Source of the DNA: Nymphaea colorata
Taxonomy: Eukaryota > Streptophyta > Magnoliopsida > Nymphaeales > Nymphaeaceae
DNA: 64,000 nt
Direction of reading: 5' to 3'
Assembly (NCBI RefSeq): GCF_008831285.2
Contig: NC_045145.1
Location: forward strand, 17,314,040 to 17,378,039
Shown: positions 11,593-23,575 of the stretch, piece after piece
Layout of the letters: each line of letters opens with the position of its first letter
Position numbering within the stretch: the stretch's first letter is position 1
The notes under the pieces: generated by a model
What the model was told of the DNA's origin: nothing
The model's input: only the letters and a program-made list of their open reading frames with translations
Database searches by the model: none
Translations under genes and position numbers: made by a program

Positions 11593-14500
11593 TCACGAAT
11601 CCCGTCGACTTTGTTGCCTTCTAATGTTCACACGCTTAAATATGCATGATATCAACCGCTGACTAAAAGCCTCCCATTTCTCAAACTTATCGCGCTTGGG
11701 CTTCTTAGAAGTGGAAAAGTCCTTTTGTTTAACCGGCTGCAACTCAGATTTGCCATGGAATTTGCGGAGAGGAGTTGCAAGTACCTTCAAAACAGCCTGC
11801 ACGCCTTGCCTCGTCTTAGCATTATAAAATGTAGAAGCAAAAATATCCCGAAACACAAGACAAAAACAGAACCTGGTGTCTACTGGAGGTACTCCTCGGA
11901 CAATCTGCAGAGGATGGCCCCTCGTCACTCACTCCGCCTAGAGAGGAACATCGCCCCCAGCTCTCGTGATTTGAACTAGAGTAAGAGCAGCATTCTTCGC
12001 TCTGCTCATTTTCCTTGTCCTGAAGGTTTAAGAGATTTCAGAACCTCAGAAAGGCCATTTGAATTGAAGCACATCAATACAAGAAAGAACGACTCAAATT
12101 AGTAGCCAGAAGTCCAAGTTCCAGCATTCAAAGTACATGGATACATGCGCATATAATACTAGTTAAACGAAATCACCTGTAACTGCAGATCCTCATTTCC
12201 GTCATTTCCATCCATTTCCATGGCCATATTGCCCTGTTCAACCAAAGATGTCATCTAACAGATAGAATAGAACCTAAGCTCTTACAAACAATAGTGACAC
12301 CACTGCAGAAGGGTGGGAAGGGAAAAAAAGAAAGAAAAACTCTGTAGTATCCCTACCCCGTCATTTGCTCTAAGTGCGAAAGCCCCAGTATCAGAGAAGA
12401 GCTCACTGATTGATTTTGAGCGAATAACTGCAAGTTTTCATTAATCAGGATGTTCAGTTGCATAACCAGTCACGATTTGTTTGTAGAGGCAAGCTTGAAG
12501 CTACGTTTATTATGTGTCCATCTTACCGTCCAGTAAAGGAGCAGAAGATGAGCTGCCTGCATCAGCCTCAACCATCCGCAGTCCAGCAATGATTTCATAC
12601 AAGAAGCTCTGAAGATGTCACAACATATTCCCTGTTAGGTACAACCATGGGGAAAAAGGCACCGCAAGCAGAAGCACATACTAGTCCATCCTTGACTTTG
12701 GACCGAGTCCGACCGACACATAACATTCCTATATTCAGGACAGGTGGACAGCTAAGACGCTTCCATCTCATGGTTAAAAGCACAAGCATACCTCTTTCAT
12801 TCCAGCATCAATTTTCAAACCCCCAAAATTATGATATTTCTCAAGCTTATTTTGTTCAGGTAAGGGAATTTGGGGGGGATGAAGAACATGGTAAAAGAAT
12901 ATGGAGACTGAATCATAATAAAACTGTGGTCGAGCAGAGTTGTGGTCACCCTCAAACTTGATGATATTTTTATCTCCCTGCAGAACATTCATGTAAACAT
13001 ATCACACACACTGGAAGGTCCACCACTAAGTGGAGTATATTTGCAGGAAAAAAACTTCTGCTTCAGATTGAAAAGCAAACAATGTAAATCAGTAAATGAT
13101 CCTGTAAGCAACAGGAATGACTAAACAGGATTGATCATATGGAAGCCTTTAGTAAACTTACTGCATAGGAATTAAAAATTATGTCAGAATGATGTGGTTG
13201 AATAAGTGCATCCTCTCTAGCATGTCCAAACAAAGCAGGTATAAAAGTCTTAGGCGCAACCTGTATCAAAAGCATAGAAACCTCAATGAAATTTAATTTC
13301 AATCTTTTGAAGGAACAAAAATATAAGACAGTTAATGAGAAAAATTGCTACTTCTTAAATATAGTAGCGAAAGGACACAAAAAGTTTAAAGGCATTAATT
13401 GAAATTGTAAATCAGGAATGGTATTCAATCCACTACCGAAATATAAAATATGCAGCCTGAATGGCTTCAACAAACCTTAGCACAATTGAGATTCATGATG
13501 TCAAACTTGGCCTTTCTTTGAATGACATGCCTCATGTATTGAACACCCATCTTAACCTGAATGTAACAACAAATAAAATTTAAAATCACATCAAAGTACA
13601 GATGAGAAACAAAAAAATCTCACTGCAATTATTTATCCAACAAGAAGATAAGGTAAATGGAAACGCTAGAGTACTAAAACTACATGGTTTGTACCATCTT
13701 ATTTGATGGAAGAGCAACCTTTATAAACTAGTTGAACTGTTTAAGTCTCTTATATGTCTATTGAAATGTGAACGCGAAAAACTCTGCTTTTTTGGCATAT
13801 GCATATTTTCAAAAATATTAGGTATTTTTGCTACCCATAACCTTTTCTCAAATTCTACATGAAATGTCTAAAATCCATTTTCAGGTTGTTTATGTGTTTT
13901 AGCCAGAAAAGAAAGCCAATTGAAGGAGAGGCTTCAAAAGGCACTAGTTAGGATCAAATCAAGGACCAGACAAGTAAGAGCCCCAGCTTACCTCTCCCAA
14001 TGCCCTAGGCCTTCACTTTAATTTAGCCCATCTTATCGTTCAGTCTTTCTGCTTGAGTTCATTTTGTCAAATTGAAATTTTCAAAATTCTAGAGAAATGA
14101 CCAGAAAACTAGAAATAGCAACATTAGCCACTATCATGCCACTGTTCTGGTTAAATATATATTAGGTCTCTGGGCCTTTGAGTAAATTTACCAAGTTAAT
14201 GTCCATCCAACTCTTGCATGGAGGAGATTTTATCACAATTATCAACAGATTCAACACCTCAATAATATATATAAAGATGTTATAAAAGCAAGAGCAAAGA
14301 ACTTCAGAGTGAAAAGTAACAAAGCATGGTTATCTAGGTTATAATATATGTGCATCCATCGCTTGGAACCAAAATAAGAAAATGAGAAAGTCAGCCTAAG
14401 AGGCCTGTAGACCAGAAAAAATAGGTGGGATGCATCTAATACACAAATAAAGATATGCTGTAACATAAAATAAGAAGACACATAACCAAGATGTATAACT

Positions 14501-17500
14501 ATATAAACACACCACCGTAACTAGTCACAAAGGTACAGGATGTTCATTTTGCTCATGGTTTCATAATTCATATCATCACAACAATTTATTTGGTAATGGT
14601 AGCATCACTTATTCACTTGTTATCCATGTTTCCCAATAAAAATACCGAAAGAACAAATTTGCACCCCAAAATATGTCATTCTCAAGAAAGGGAACATAAC
14701 CAACATTTTTCCTGATATCTAAACATAAACTAGACCGCTAAAGAACAATGAATATTCAAATTAGCTTAAGCCAACTTGTCAACCAAGCCACAAAGAGAAT
14801 CATGAGGAAACCTGCAATATCACTTAAAACCCAAGAGGCCACTGGATTTATGGATTCTCCATTATTGAAATGAAAAAAGTTTGACCAACTTAGAAAAGAC
14901 TATGCATTTTGTTTATGATTTTATCATCCTACTACTACCTGTTAAACCCCTTGGAAACCTGACTGTTTCCCACCAACAGTGGCATCTAAGAAATGCCTTC
15001 TTTAGAAAGTTCATGTTCAATGAAATTGTCTTCTTAGACCTAAACCAAACATGTTACATGTGTCCATGTACTCCTAAAATGAGCCTTGACAACCTATTCA
15101 ATATGTGAGGTTTGTGAAGTTTCAGGAAAATTTTTAAATTTAATCAAAATGGAGACCAACCATGATGCTATGCCACATAAGTCTTTAGAGATGGCGGGGA
15201 GTGGGCGCACCATTTTTCAAGTAAAAAATGGAGATAGGTTTATTAATGACACAATGAACAAGAAAGCAAATTGTCCACTGCTGCACCCAAGCCATCCCCA
15301 GCCACACCAGCACCAAAGGCAACTTTTATGGAGAGTCCGTGTTACATCAACATGGTGTCATACACCAAGATAAAATCAAACCCCAAAGCATGGACTTCTG
15401 AGCCTGAAAAGAGCTAAAGAAACATGAGATTTTGGTATTTTTACACTTCTCAGAGAAGCCTACTTCAGTATTTAAGATTTATGGAATGCCACTTTGCCTT
15501 GAAAGATCATACAGCATCTATTTATTGGGACAAATTGGTCAGCCTGCAAAGAAGAAAATGACAAAAGATATAGAATGTCATGAAGGGGGAAAAAGATTAC
15601 CTACCGTGAATTTTGGAAGCCTTATTTTGTAAACATCCACTAGTTCCATCATCAGATCAAATAAGTTGGAAAAAGCACTATCCAGCACCATCCCGGCAAT
15701 AGATGGATCATCTGCTCCATAAAGAAGGCTGCAATAAACTCAAGTGTCAATGACTAATATTGAAGAATAAGCCACATAAAATATGTTTACGCTCCAAAAA
15801 AGTTATCAGAGTTTTGACAAATTGGATGATCAGATGCGTAAGGATTTTGCTTCTATCTGCATCAGTTTTTTCCCTAGTTTTAGTTCTTTATTTGCTCCCA
15901 TGAGCATGATGCGATCATGTAAACAGTGTTTGATTGAACATCCACAAACAAACACATCTTGCAGACAGCTCCACAACACAAACATTGGATAGGCAGAACA
16001 TGTGTGCATGGATTCCATCATCCATAGAATGGATCCTCCAGGTTGAGTGGAGTATCTGTTTCATCGTTGATGTAAATGTGGCCCCGAGAGAGGCCACATT
16101 TGTTTTTCCTATTCTTGACAGATCCTCCTCTTGTTCCTGGTGTCCCAGGAATGGTAAATCAAACATCCTCATAGTGTCTGAGATGAACCTGGACATGAAC
16201 TTGTGACATGAACCTGCATTTTTTGGTACTTTTTGAAATTAACTAGGTTGATAAAAAAACATTTTGATGGAGCTGGACTATGCAAAGACAGTCTGATCAA
16301 GTCCTACCATTTTGATGGTATTGGCAAGATATTGTCCACAAAGCAATAATAGTAACAACAGGAACTGTAAGGATCAAATTAAACACATAGAAGAAACTAA
16401 AGTTTGAGTAATTTATTACCTCGTAACAGCACCCATTGATCGACCCCACAAGCCTATGCACGAAACATCTTTCTTGTTTCGTAGATAAGATACTACAACT
16501 TTGAGATCATCTTTCTGGAAGACATCACATGTTAAGCAATTAGCAATTAGACGATAAATGAAATAGTGAGGTGACCGGCCAACAGGGAAAGATCTTATAC
16601 CTCATGCCAACCAAGGCTAACATATTGACCATCAGACAGCCCGGAACCAGAAAAATCAAGAGTAAAAAGCGTGATATTTGAAGGAAGTAAAACTACAGCT
16701 GCTTCATTTGCATCTGCTCTACAACCACTGCAGCAAAACAAATACACTCATCAAATCAGTAATATATTATCTTTTAAAATTTTAAACACTGTCCCACGAA
16801 AATTTTCCAGAACCAAGAAAAAATACTCGATACCAAAAAAAAGAAAGAACCACTGATTTGATTGCTTGCAATTTCCTGTCCTTTTCATTATTGCATATCA
16901 ACATCTAAAATGTAAGAAGTGAAATTTACAAGAATAGAAAGAAACCTGTTTCCATGACAGTAAATCACACAAGGAAGAGCGACATTTTCTGGAATTGGTG
17001 AGGGAACATAATGGCTGCACTTTAATGTATGACCTCTTCCATTTCTGAGCTGTTAAATTGCAACATGCATTAGCTAAGGAAATATATGATTATAAAGGCA
17101 AATGTATAATAGCAACATTTATTTGTTTGATTTCCATACTTGCCTCAACATCTTCCCTTCTGAACTTTCTTCCTCCAAGAGTGAATTCTGTCTCCCACAA
17201 ATATTGATCTGGGTTATATTCAGCCCTGTACATCAGCCATTTCAAAGAGTTCAAAGTTCAAAGCAAGAACAGACACGTTTCAACCGCATCAAGTCTACAG
17301 CATCCCACATGAACCATGAGAGAGCAGTATTTAGTGCTCTTACATCGGTTTATTGCTGCAGTATCCACTTGATGACAGAGTCAAAATAATATGCCGGACA
17401 AGTTTTCAGAGCATGGTGCTCTAAACTCTAAAGCCATAAAAACTAGAATAAAATTGAAACCCTGCACCCTAAACTCCTTGCTTCAAATGCATAAAATGTC

Positions 17501-18126
17501 TGAAAGGAGTTTGGAGTGGATTTTAAAGCTACAAAACCTAGATTTCTTAACTTCAAGGTTTACTTTTCTTCAGTCTATTCAATATTGTTTACGAAACTAT
17601 AAATATATAGTAGTTTCACTAATGAAAGATTTTTATCCATCTTTTCCTTCTCGCTCAGTAGCAAAACAGACTGGCTCTGTTAGGACTTGGCTATCGTAAT
17701 TTTTCCAGTTTGGTCCCAAACCGCTAAACATCTTCTTTTTCTGATGTCTAAATAGAAATCTAGTAGTAGAACCAACGTTTCCCGTTAAGCGGCTAAAGTC
17801 TATAGCAGAAGTAAATTCCTAACCGAACCTACTTCCTTTTTTGCTATCTTACAAGAAAAGACGTGTAACGGGGTACTACATATTGAAAACTTGACTAATA
17901 GATGCCAAGGTAAACTTAATATTTGAAAGTCCACGTATGCGACTGCAATCTGTAGAATAAGTAACCCAATCTCGCTTCGGTTGATCATCATTAAAGAATA
18001 CTAAATGAGGCACTTTCTACATAGCGGTAGAAGCCAATAAACGTTAGAAGAGCCAGTTAGGAAAGAAAGGCTGCCATATCCATACCTTGGAGGGCGAATT
18101 ATGAATTTGATGAACTGATCGATCAT
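11593..18126 (-). CDS. alpha/beta-hydrolase superfamily protein (plant GRSMG serine hydrolase)
   Basis: This is a predicted serine hydrolase of a plant-wide family without an assigned substrate. Fourteen coding exons on the minus strand join in frame to 499 residues: 18126-18086, 17225-17144, 17049-16946, 16727-16601, 16514-16420, 15728-15605, 13556-13476, 13260-13162, 12977-12792, 12608-12527, 12427-12357, 12233-12177, 12019-11873 and 11796-11593. The N-terminus is MIDQFIKFIIRPPRAEYNPD. The oxyanion-side motif CHGNSGCR comes next, then LDFSGSGLSDG. The nucleophile elbow GLWGRSMGAVTS has Ser in G-R-S-M-G, near residue 145. An Asp-containing stretch (FGHAREDALI) and a downstream GDHNS supply candidate acid and His residues. 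The C-terminal third is acidic and Ser-rich (CCSYSSSNHESWGRCSSLG), ending in a basic tail. Intron 2 uses a GC donor (GAG|GCAAGT at 17144/17143), and intron 7 is 2.0 kb. The exon 13 donor (CAG|GTTCTG) is weak, so the last 68 codons are less certain. Confidence 0.88.
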
Positions 18127-19304
18127 CCTTCTTTTCTTAAACCCAAGATATGCCCTTGCCTGGGTGGAGATGGAAACTTTTTACTTTTGCAATATCCGCA
18201 GAAGTCAAACCTCCACCATTACCGCACCTAATATATAAGACCCGCATAAACAAGGCCGAGCCACAGAAGAGACTACAACTTCAAAACATTAGCATCCATA
18301 CATTTCAAATTCAACAGCTGCCTAGTACATCCACTGGACTTCGAACGGCCTTCCCCTAGCAGGCTAGACTGCCACTGAAAAACTCCAGAATAAGCAAAAA
18401 ACTCCACTTCGGTCGCACACAAGTTCAACTTACTCAGGGACACCGAATCCTCGCCAACTGAAAAAAACAAACCACCACAAATCACCACGCTCCCCAACCC
18501 CCAGCTCTATTTGTTGTAAAGCCACGAATTCTACCGAAGCAGCTCGATCTTGGTCCTTTACACCATTTCCATGAATGGGACCCTCAAATGCTCCATAAAT
18601 TCTTGCAAACAGAAAGCAAAATTATCAGCATTCAAGTTCGAGCAGTCGACCTGCCAAGCACCGAGACATGAAGCTCGGCCGCCAAAAAAATAAATTTTTC
18701 CCCATTTGCAAGCACAAATACACCAAACTAAGGCCTACTCGATCTCAGAAAAACATCCATTTCCCCGCCTTCACATCCCCCAACCGATTACATGCACAAT
18801 TGAACTAACGAGGACCTCGAATCCTCAGAGTAAAGAACTTCCAGAACCCCAAAACCAAAACCATTTCCCGTTTCCCATTTCCTGAGGCTTACCTACTCCA
18901 CTAGCACAGCTTCCGAAAAAGGCAACAAAAACATCACCGAAACGGCAACTCCGAGCTGTAGAACCCTCAATCACTCCACTTCTTCAGATCCACAACTTCA
19001 GAAATCAAACACCGCAGAAAGCGCAGCAATGACAAGGCAAGGACGGGATAAGTCCCCACCTGCCACCACGGGCCAAAGGATCACGAAAACCTTCGCGATT
19101 TGCGCATCTTGAGAGAATACGAAGTGGGAACCGTAAAAGCAATAAGAAGAAGAAGAAGAAGAGAAGAAGAAGGGAACAGGAAAAGAAAAGGGGAAAAAGG
19201 AAAACCTAGAAAATCTGCGTAGTGGGTCGAGGCAAAGAAAGAAAAGACGAGGAAGAGAACGGGAATTAAGAAACCACAGAAAAGGAGGGAAAATGAATTT
19301 TATA
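18127..19304 (-). promoter_or_regulatory. 5' UTR, 5'-UTR intron and TATA box of the alpha/beta-hydrolase gene
   Basis: Read on the minus strand, a TATAAAA element sits at 19304-19298. It is followed by a long purine/pyrimidine-biased leader with a CTT-rich tract (about 19140-19190). A donor GTAG|GTAAGCC at 18893/18892 and an acceptor CACCCAG|GCAAGG at 18160/18159 define a 5'-UTR intron of about 730 bp, ending 33 bases before the start codon. The TATA position predicts transcription beginning near 19270. Confidence 0.55.
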
Positions 19305-22298
19305 TCAGACGGAGGGTACGGATAAAATCAGGAGGGAGACAGAGAGGAGTCAGAATTAAAAAGAACGAAAAGTTTTCGGCAAACAAAAATATAGAAAGAG
19401 AAGCAGACAACGATGCGTAAAATTCCGGATTCCACAACTGAATTCCGAAAATCACAAAAAACCACTGAACCAAAAGGCGCAGTGCAGCGGGTGATTTCTC
19501 TTTCTTCTTCTTTTTCTTTTTGTCTTTCTTTTGTTTTCCCTTTCTGGTAAACCGCGTCCACTTTAGGTGGCCACCAAGCCCGATACCAACTTTTCAGATA
19601 TTCGCTGAAGGGGGTCCGTTTTTCTGTAATTACGACCACCTCATGCCAAGGAACTGCAATTCAATATAAAAAAAGAAAAACTAAAATAATAAAGGGATTT
19701 TATTTCTATAGCATATATTTTTTCTTGACAAAAGATTTTGATAGATGAACAGGACAAAAAAAAAAAAAAAAAAAAAAAGAAGAAGATGTTCTTATTCAAT
19801 CCCGTATTTAGAAAGATAAGTTTCCACTGAGTGTAATACGCAAATATAAGCAAAAACTGATCAAACTTTTGTAACATTGAATGAGGCTCTGCTCATTTGC
19901 TCCCACCTCCTTTGAGGCAAAAGGCTTCGCCAACAGTCGTCTGCCACGTCTTTGTTTTCATCATACAATTAAATGCCCGTGGAGTTTAATAAATTTACTG
20001 TGGCTTGTCCGTGTCGGATCCAGATTGAGCAATGGGATCCAAATCCTGTTTTATGGATCCATCGTACATATTATAATCCAAATATTGGAGTAACTTGATG
20101 AGATTGAGTCCCATCCACTTTCTAACAATTGAGTTTGGAGTGGACTAGTATAAGATCTGTCAATTATTTGTATCTATCTGGGTTGGATTTTTTATCGGAT
20201 TTCAGTCAAACATGAAGCTCAGAGTCAGATTCATTTGTGATGTTTACATGCGAATACGAATTCGATTAATAAAACTTCAGATTTCTCTATGGAATGGAAT
20301 TATCTGATTCGATGAGTTCAAAGCTTCGGTTTTATTAATGCATTTGCATCCAGACATGTAATATATGTGTACTTAAACAAGCATCCGCTAGAGGACATGA
20401 GGTTCGATTTAAGCAAACAAGAGCTGGATGTTTGAAAACGAAATAATTACTTATAATTGGATTCGACTGACCATTGTAACCGGATTTTGTGTGGAAAACA
20501 TATACCAAATCCAAGTATTGGATCAAATTTTCTTGTTAAAATGAATATGGTATCCAAGTCCAAAGCTGGTTTCCTTTTTTGGATCTGGATATGATCCGGA
20601 AGGTTGGTAAAAGTTGCATGGGAAGGAGCGCTGGGACCGCCAGTCGCCGCATGGTGGGGACCACGTGATGACAGCCACATGGATGCCAAAATCCACGGCG
20701 TCAGCAGCGGTGGAAACGGAGCGTGACGTGCTGGGCCATTGCGAGATCCAGATCCAAAATGCCCAAATCTGACATGGGATCCAATTTTTTAATATATGGA
20801 TACGGACCTCCACGGGCAATGCTCCAAATGCATATGACAAAGTACCTGTTCAAGAAACATCGTATTTTTGTCTCAAGAGGTAGGACATATGGTCGCATTG
20901 AATACATATTATCGGTTCAATTTATATGGAAATTATTTTATAGATCATAATGATATAATGATAAGATCGCGACACTCTAATTGACCAGTATATCATATCT
21001 CACCTAAATTCAAGAATAATGAAGTTTTTATTTTAGAAAAATATGATATGATTATGAATAATTTCATCAGATTGAGACAAGCAGAATCAAATATTCAATA
21101 ATTAAATGTTGGACTTAAACATACGTACTTAAAAAAAAAAAATTTCCAGTAAAACAATGTTTTTTCTATCGAACACTCTTTGAAATTGGATCTAAGATTT
21201 TTCAGGTAGTGTTTCTTCAACTATGTAAATTTAGCTACGCCGGCGAAGAAGAGTAGGATGGAAGGGCTGTCTCCTTTAATTTATATCGGTCTTCTCAGTG
21301 TTTCCTGCACTCCAATTATGTCTCCATTGATTACTAGTGAATGCCGAGTAATTTTCCAGCCTTGTCTCGCCATTCGACGCGCTTTTTATTGATTCAATGT
21401 TAATTAATTTGAATCTAAGAAAAAAAAAACAAGCTTAACTTCTTCATATTGTTCTAAACTCCTAAGTTCTTACCATTTTCCAAAAATTAAAATACCTCTA
21501 GACAAAACATATTTTTGCTTGACGGCTTTTGCATTAAGGTTTTCAAATGCACTCAATAATATTAGCACATGATTAAGCTTACTTAAATTAATTAATTGAT
21601 TGTTAATATATAACTTAACTACCTGAATTATTTGTTTCATCCTTAGGTCTAGAAAGTTATTCTTTGACTTACATGTGTTCAAAAAGTATTTCTTTTGGGG
21701 TAAAATGATGCATTTTATCATTTGACAGTTAATGTCACATGAAGAACTGATGAACCATGCTGGATAACTGTAAACAACTTTGCCTTGTGTTTCTAACAAT
21801 CTCAATAAACATATATCCACCAATACATATGCTTTCTATCCGTTGAGATTGTTAAATATGGGAAAAGAATTCAAATATCTATTGTGTTATGTCAATATTA
21901 AGCTGGGAATGAATGCGACTCAAAGCAGCCCATCAGATCTCCGCTCTAATTTTGACTAGAGATTCAAAATTTTGGGAATCTTAAGACTATTGTGGTAAAA
22001 TCATCGATTTGTTAAAATCACTACTTAAATTAAACTCCACCCAAGCTAAAAAATCCTGATAACTAATAATTAGAATGATCAATAGGCCCTTAAAAAAATA
22101 TAGTTTGTTTAGAGAGAAACAAAAGGGGTCATCGATACACAAATTGAAGTGCACTAGGTATAGCATTTTGAGGAACATAAAATAAGAACTATATCATAAA
22201 AAGACAAAGGGTTGAGTAGGAGCTTCGACCTTCAACCAAGCAGCAGCATCTTGCTTGTTCACTTGAAAAGGGAAAACATAAAAAGATCAGGACATTTT
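19305..22298. other. intergenic, AT-rich, no gene recognised
   Basis: A pure A tract runs 19756-19778. From about 19990 to 20830 the sequence is unusually rich in GATCC/GGATCC-type words, as in decayed non-coding repeats, but no termini could be fixed. ORFs here are short and mutually overlapping on both strands, and none resembles a family. Confidence 0.4.
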
Positions 22299-22687
22299 TG
22301 TAACGTTTCAAAAATTTAGTTTCGCCTCGAAGGTTGTGAGGGATCTTCAAGGGCTTATAAAATGAGGTAATTAATTAGATGATTATCCCGATTTTTAGCC
22401 TTTTCGAGGGTTAGAGCAGAAGCGGTATCAGAACAGTTTCAACACTCGGACCTTGGGTCCCACACGCACGAACAAGTATGCTTTAAGATGAGTGGATTGT
22501 AACACCCCAAAAATTTAATCCCGCCTCTAATATTGTGAAGGATCTTCAAGAGCTTATAAATGGAGACCATTAATGAGATGATTATCTTGGTTTTTAACCT
22601 TTTCGAGGGGTTAGAGCCGCAACTGCTAGGGGCAGGTTGGGATCCGTCGAACCAGGAGCTCGAATTCAGGAGTGGGTCGGGTTGTTA
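22299..22687 (+). mobile_element. degenerate small LTR element (TRIM-like) with two LTR-like copies
   Basis: Two diverged direct copies start at 22299 (TGTAACGTTTC) and 22498 (TGTAACACCCC), 199 bases apart. They share GGATCTTCAAG, GCTTATAAA, AGATGATTATC and CCTTTTCGAGGG. After the first copy, CGGTATCAGAAC at 22423-22434 closely resembles the TGGTATCAGAGC primer-binding site complementary to initiator tRNA-Met. Only about 65 bases separate it from the second copy, and no coding region is present. This arrangement fits a terminal-repeat retrotransposon in miniature. The ends and target duplication are not resolved, and a nested solo-LTR remnant is an alternative. Confidence 0.45.
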
Positions 22688-23087
22688 TAATTTTAAATGA
22701 TCATGCAATTATAGGTTTAACGTTAAACCAATCAATTAGCAATCAGATCGTAAATACCGCCTATTTTTTAGATTACCACATAGACAAGACAACATTATCT
22801 TGCATGTTCACCTAATTTTGAACTTACGTACACATCATCCATAGTTTATTCAGCACATGCCATGCGTCAAATTTAACGATTTTAATTGGCCAACTTATTG
22901 TGAGAAGGATAAAAAACTCAACCACCCACTCTAAACTATTATTTGGTAATTACACTGGTTCAATCTGAAGCACCTTTATTAAATAAACGAAGATGATGAC
23001 AAACCTACCGGTGGTCCAAAAACCACCGATTTACCAATTCCCATTTTCATTTTCAGACAAATCTTAGATTCTTAACAAAGATTTTTT

Positions 23088-23246
23088 TTTAAGAGTCGTT
23101 TGGCAATATCAACATTTTGTTATTGTTTCATAAATTTGAGTCAAAAGATTAAAACATATCAATAATACATTGCAACATAACGTTGTAGGAATCCATCATA
23201 ATCATTGAGATAGATTCATTATTCCCATCACCAAACGGCCCTTTAA
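23088..23246. mobile_element. Harbinger/Tourist-like MITE (about 149 bp)
   Basis: The imperfect terminal inverted repeats are GAGTCGTTTGGCAATATC on the left and, as reverse complement of the right end, GGGCCGTTTGGTGATGGG. The element body is 23093-23241. It is flanked on both sides by TTTAA, which contains the TTA/TAA duplication typical of PIF/Harbinger insertion. There is no coding capacity. It lies about 270 bp upstream of the TATA box of the next gene. Confidence 0.55.
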
Positions 23247-23519
23247 AATCGTTCACATAATCGATGCTTATAATTGTGGCGGTCTATATTATCAAATCGG
23301 AAGGTTCGGATCTCAGATGTTAGTTCCCTTTCAATGCAAAACCATATTTGATCTGCTCTTAATCAATGTTCTGCAAACATCCCATCCTTTTTTGTTTTTC
23401 GTGATCGACGGCTCCCCGTAATCTTAGTGCATGCTGTACGGCATCAGAGGCAGCCTGACCCTCGATCTCAGGATGGACGGTTGGATGCTGTTCTGCTGCA
23501 GGAACAACGACGAACATGA

Positions 23520-23527
23520 TATATAAG
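23520..23527 (+). promoter_or_regulatory. TATA box of the SixA-like phosphatase gene
   Basis: TATATAAG lies 49 bases before the chosen start codon (23576). It supports the MACVCK start over the in-frame ATG at 23516, which would lie upstream of the transcription start. Confidence 0.55.
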
Positions 23528-23575
23528 TATCGGGTGCTGAGGGATGAGGACGCAGATTGCAGAGGGACGAAGGAT

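Noticed and set aside
15830-16206. overlapping ORFs on both strands at 15.8-16.2 kb
   Set aside because: They fall within intron 5 of the alpha/beta-hydrolase gene and match no family.
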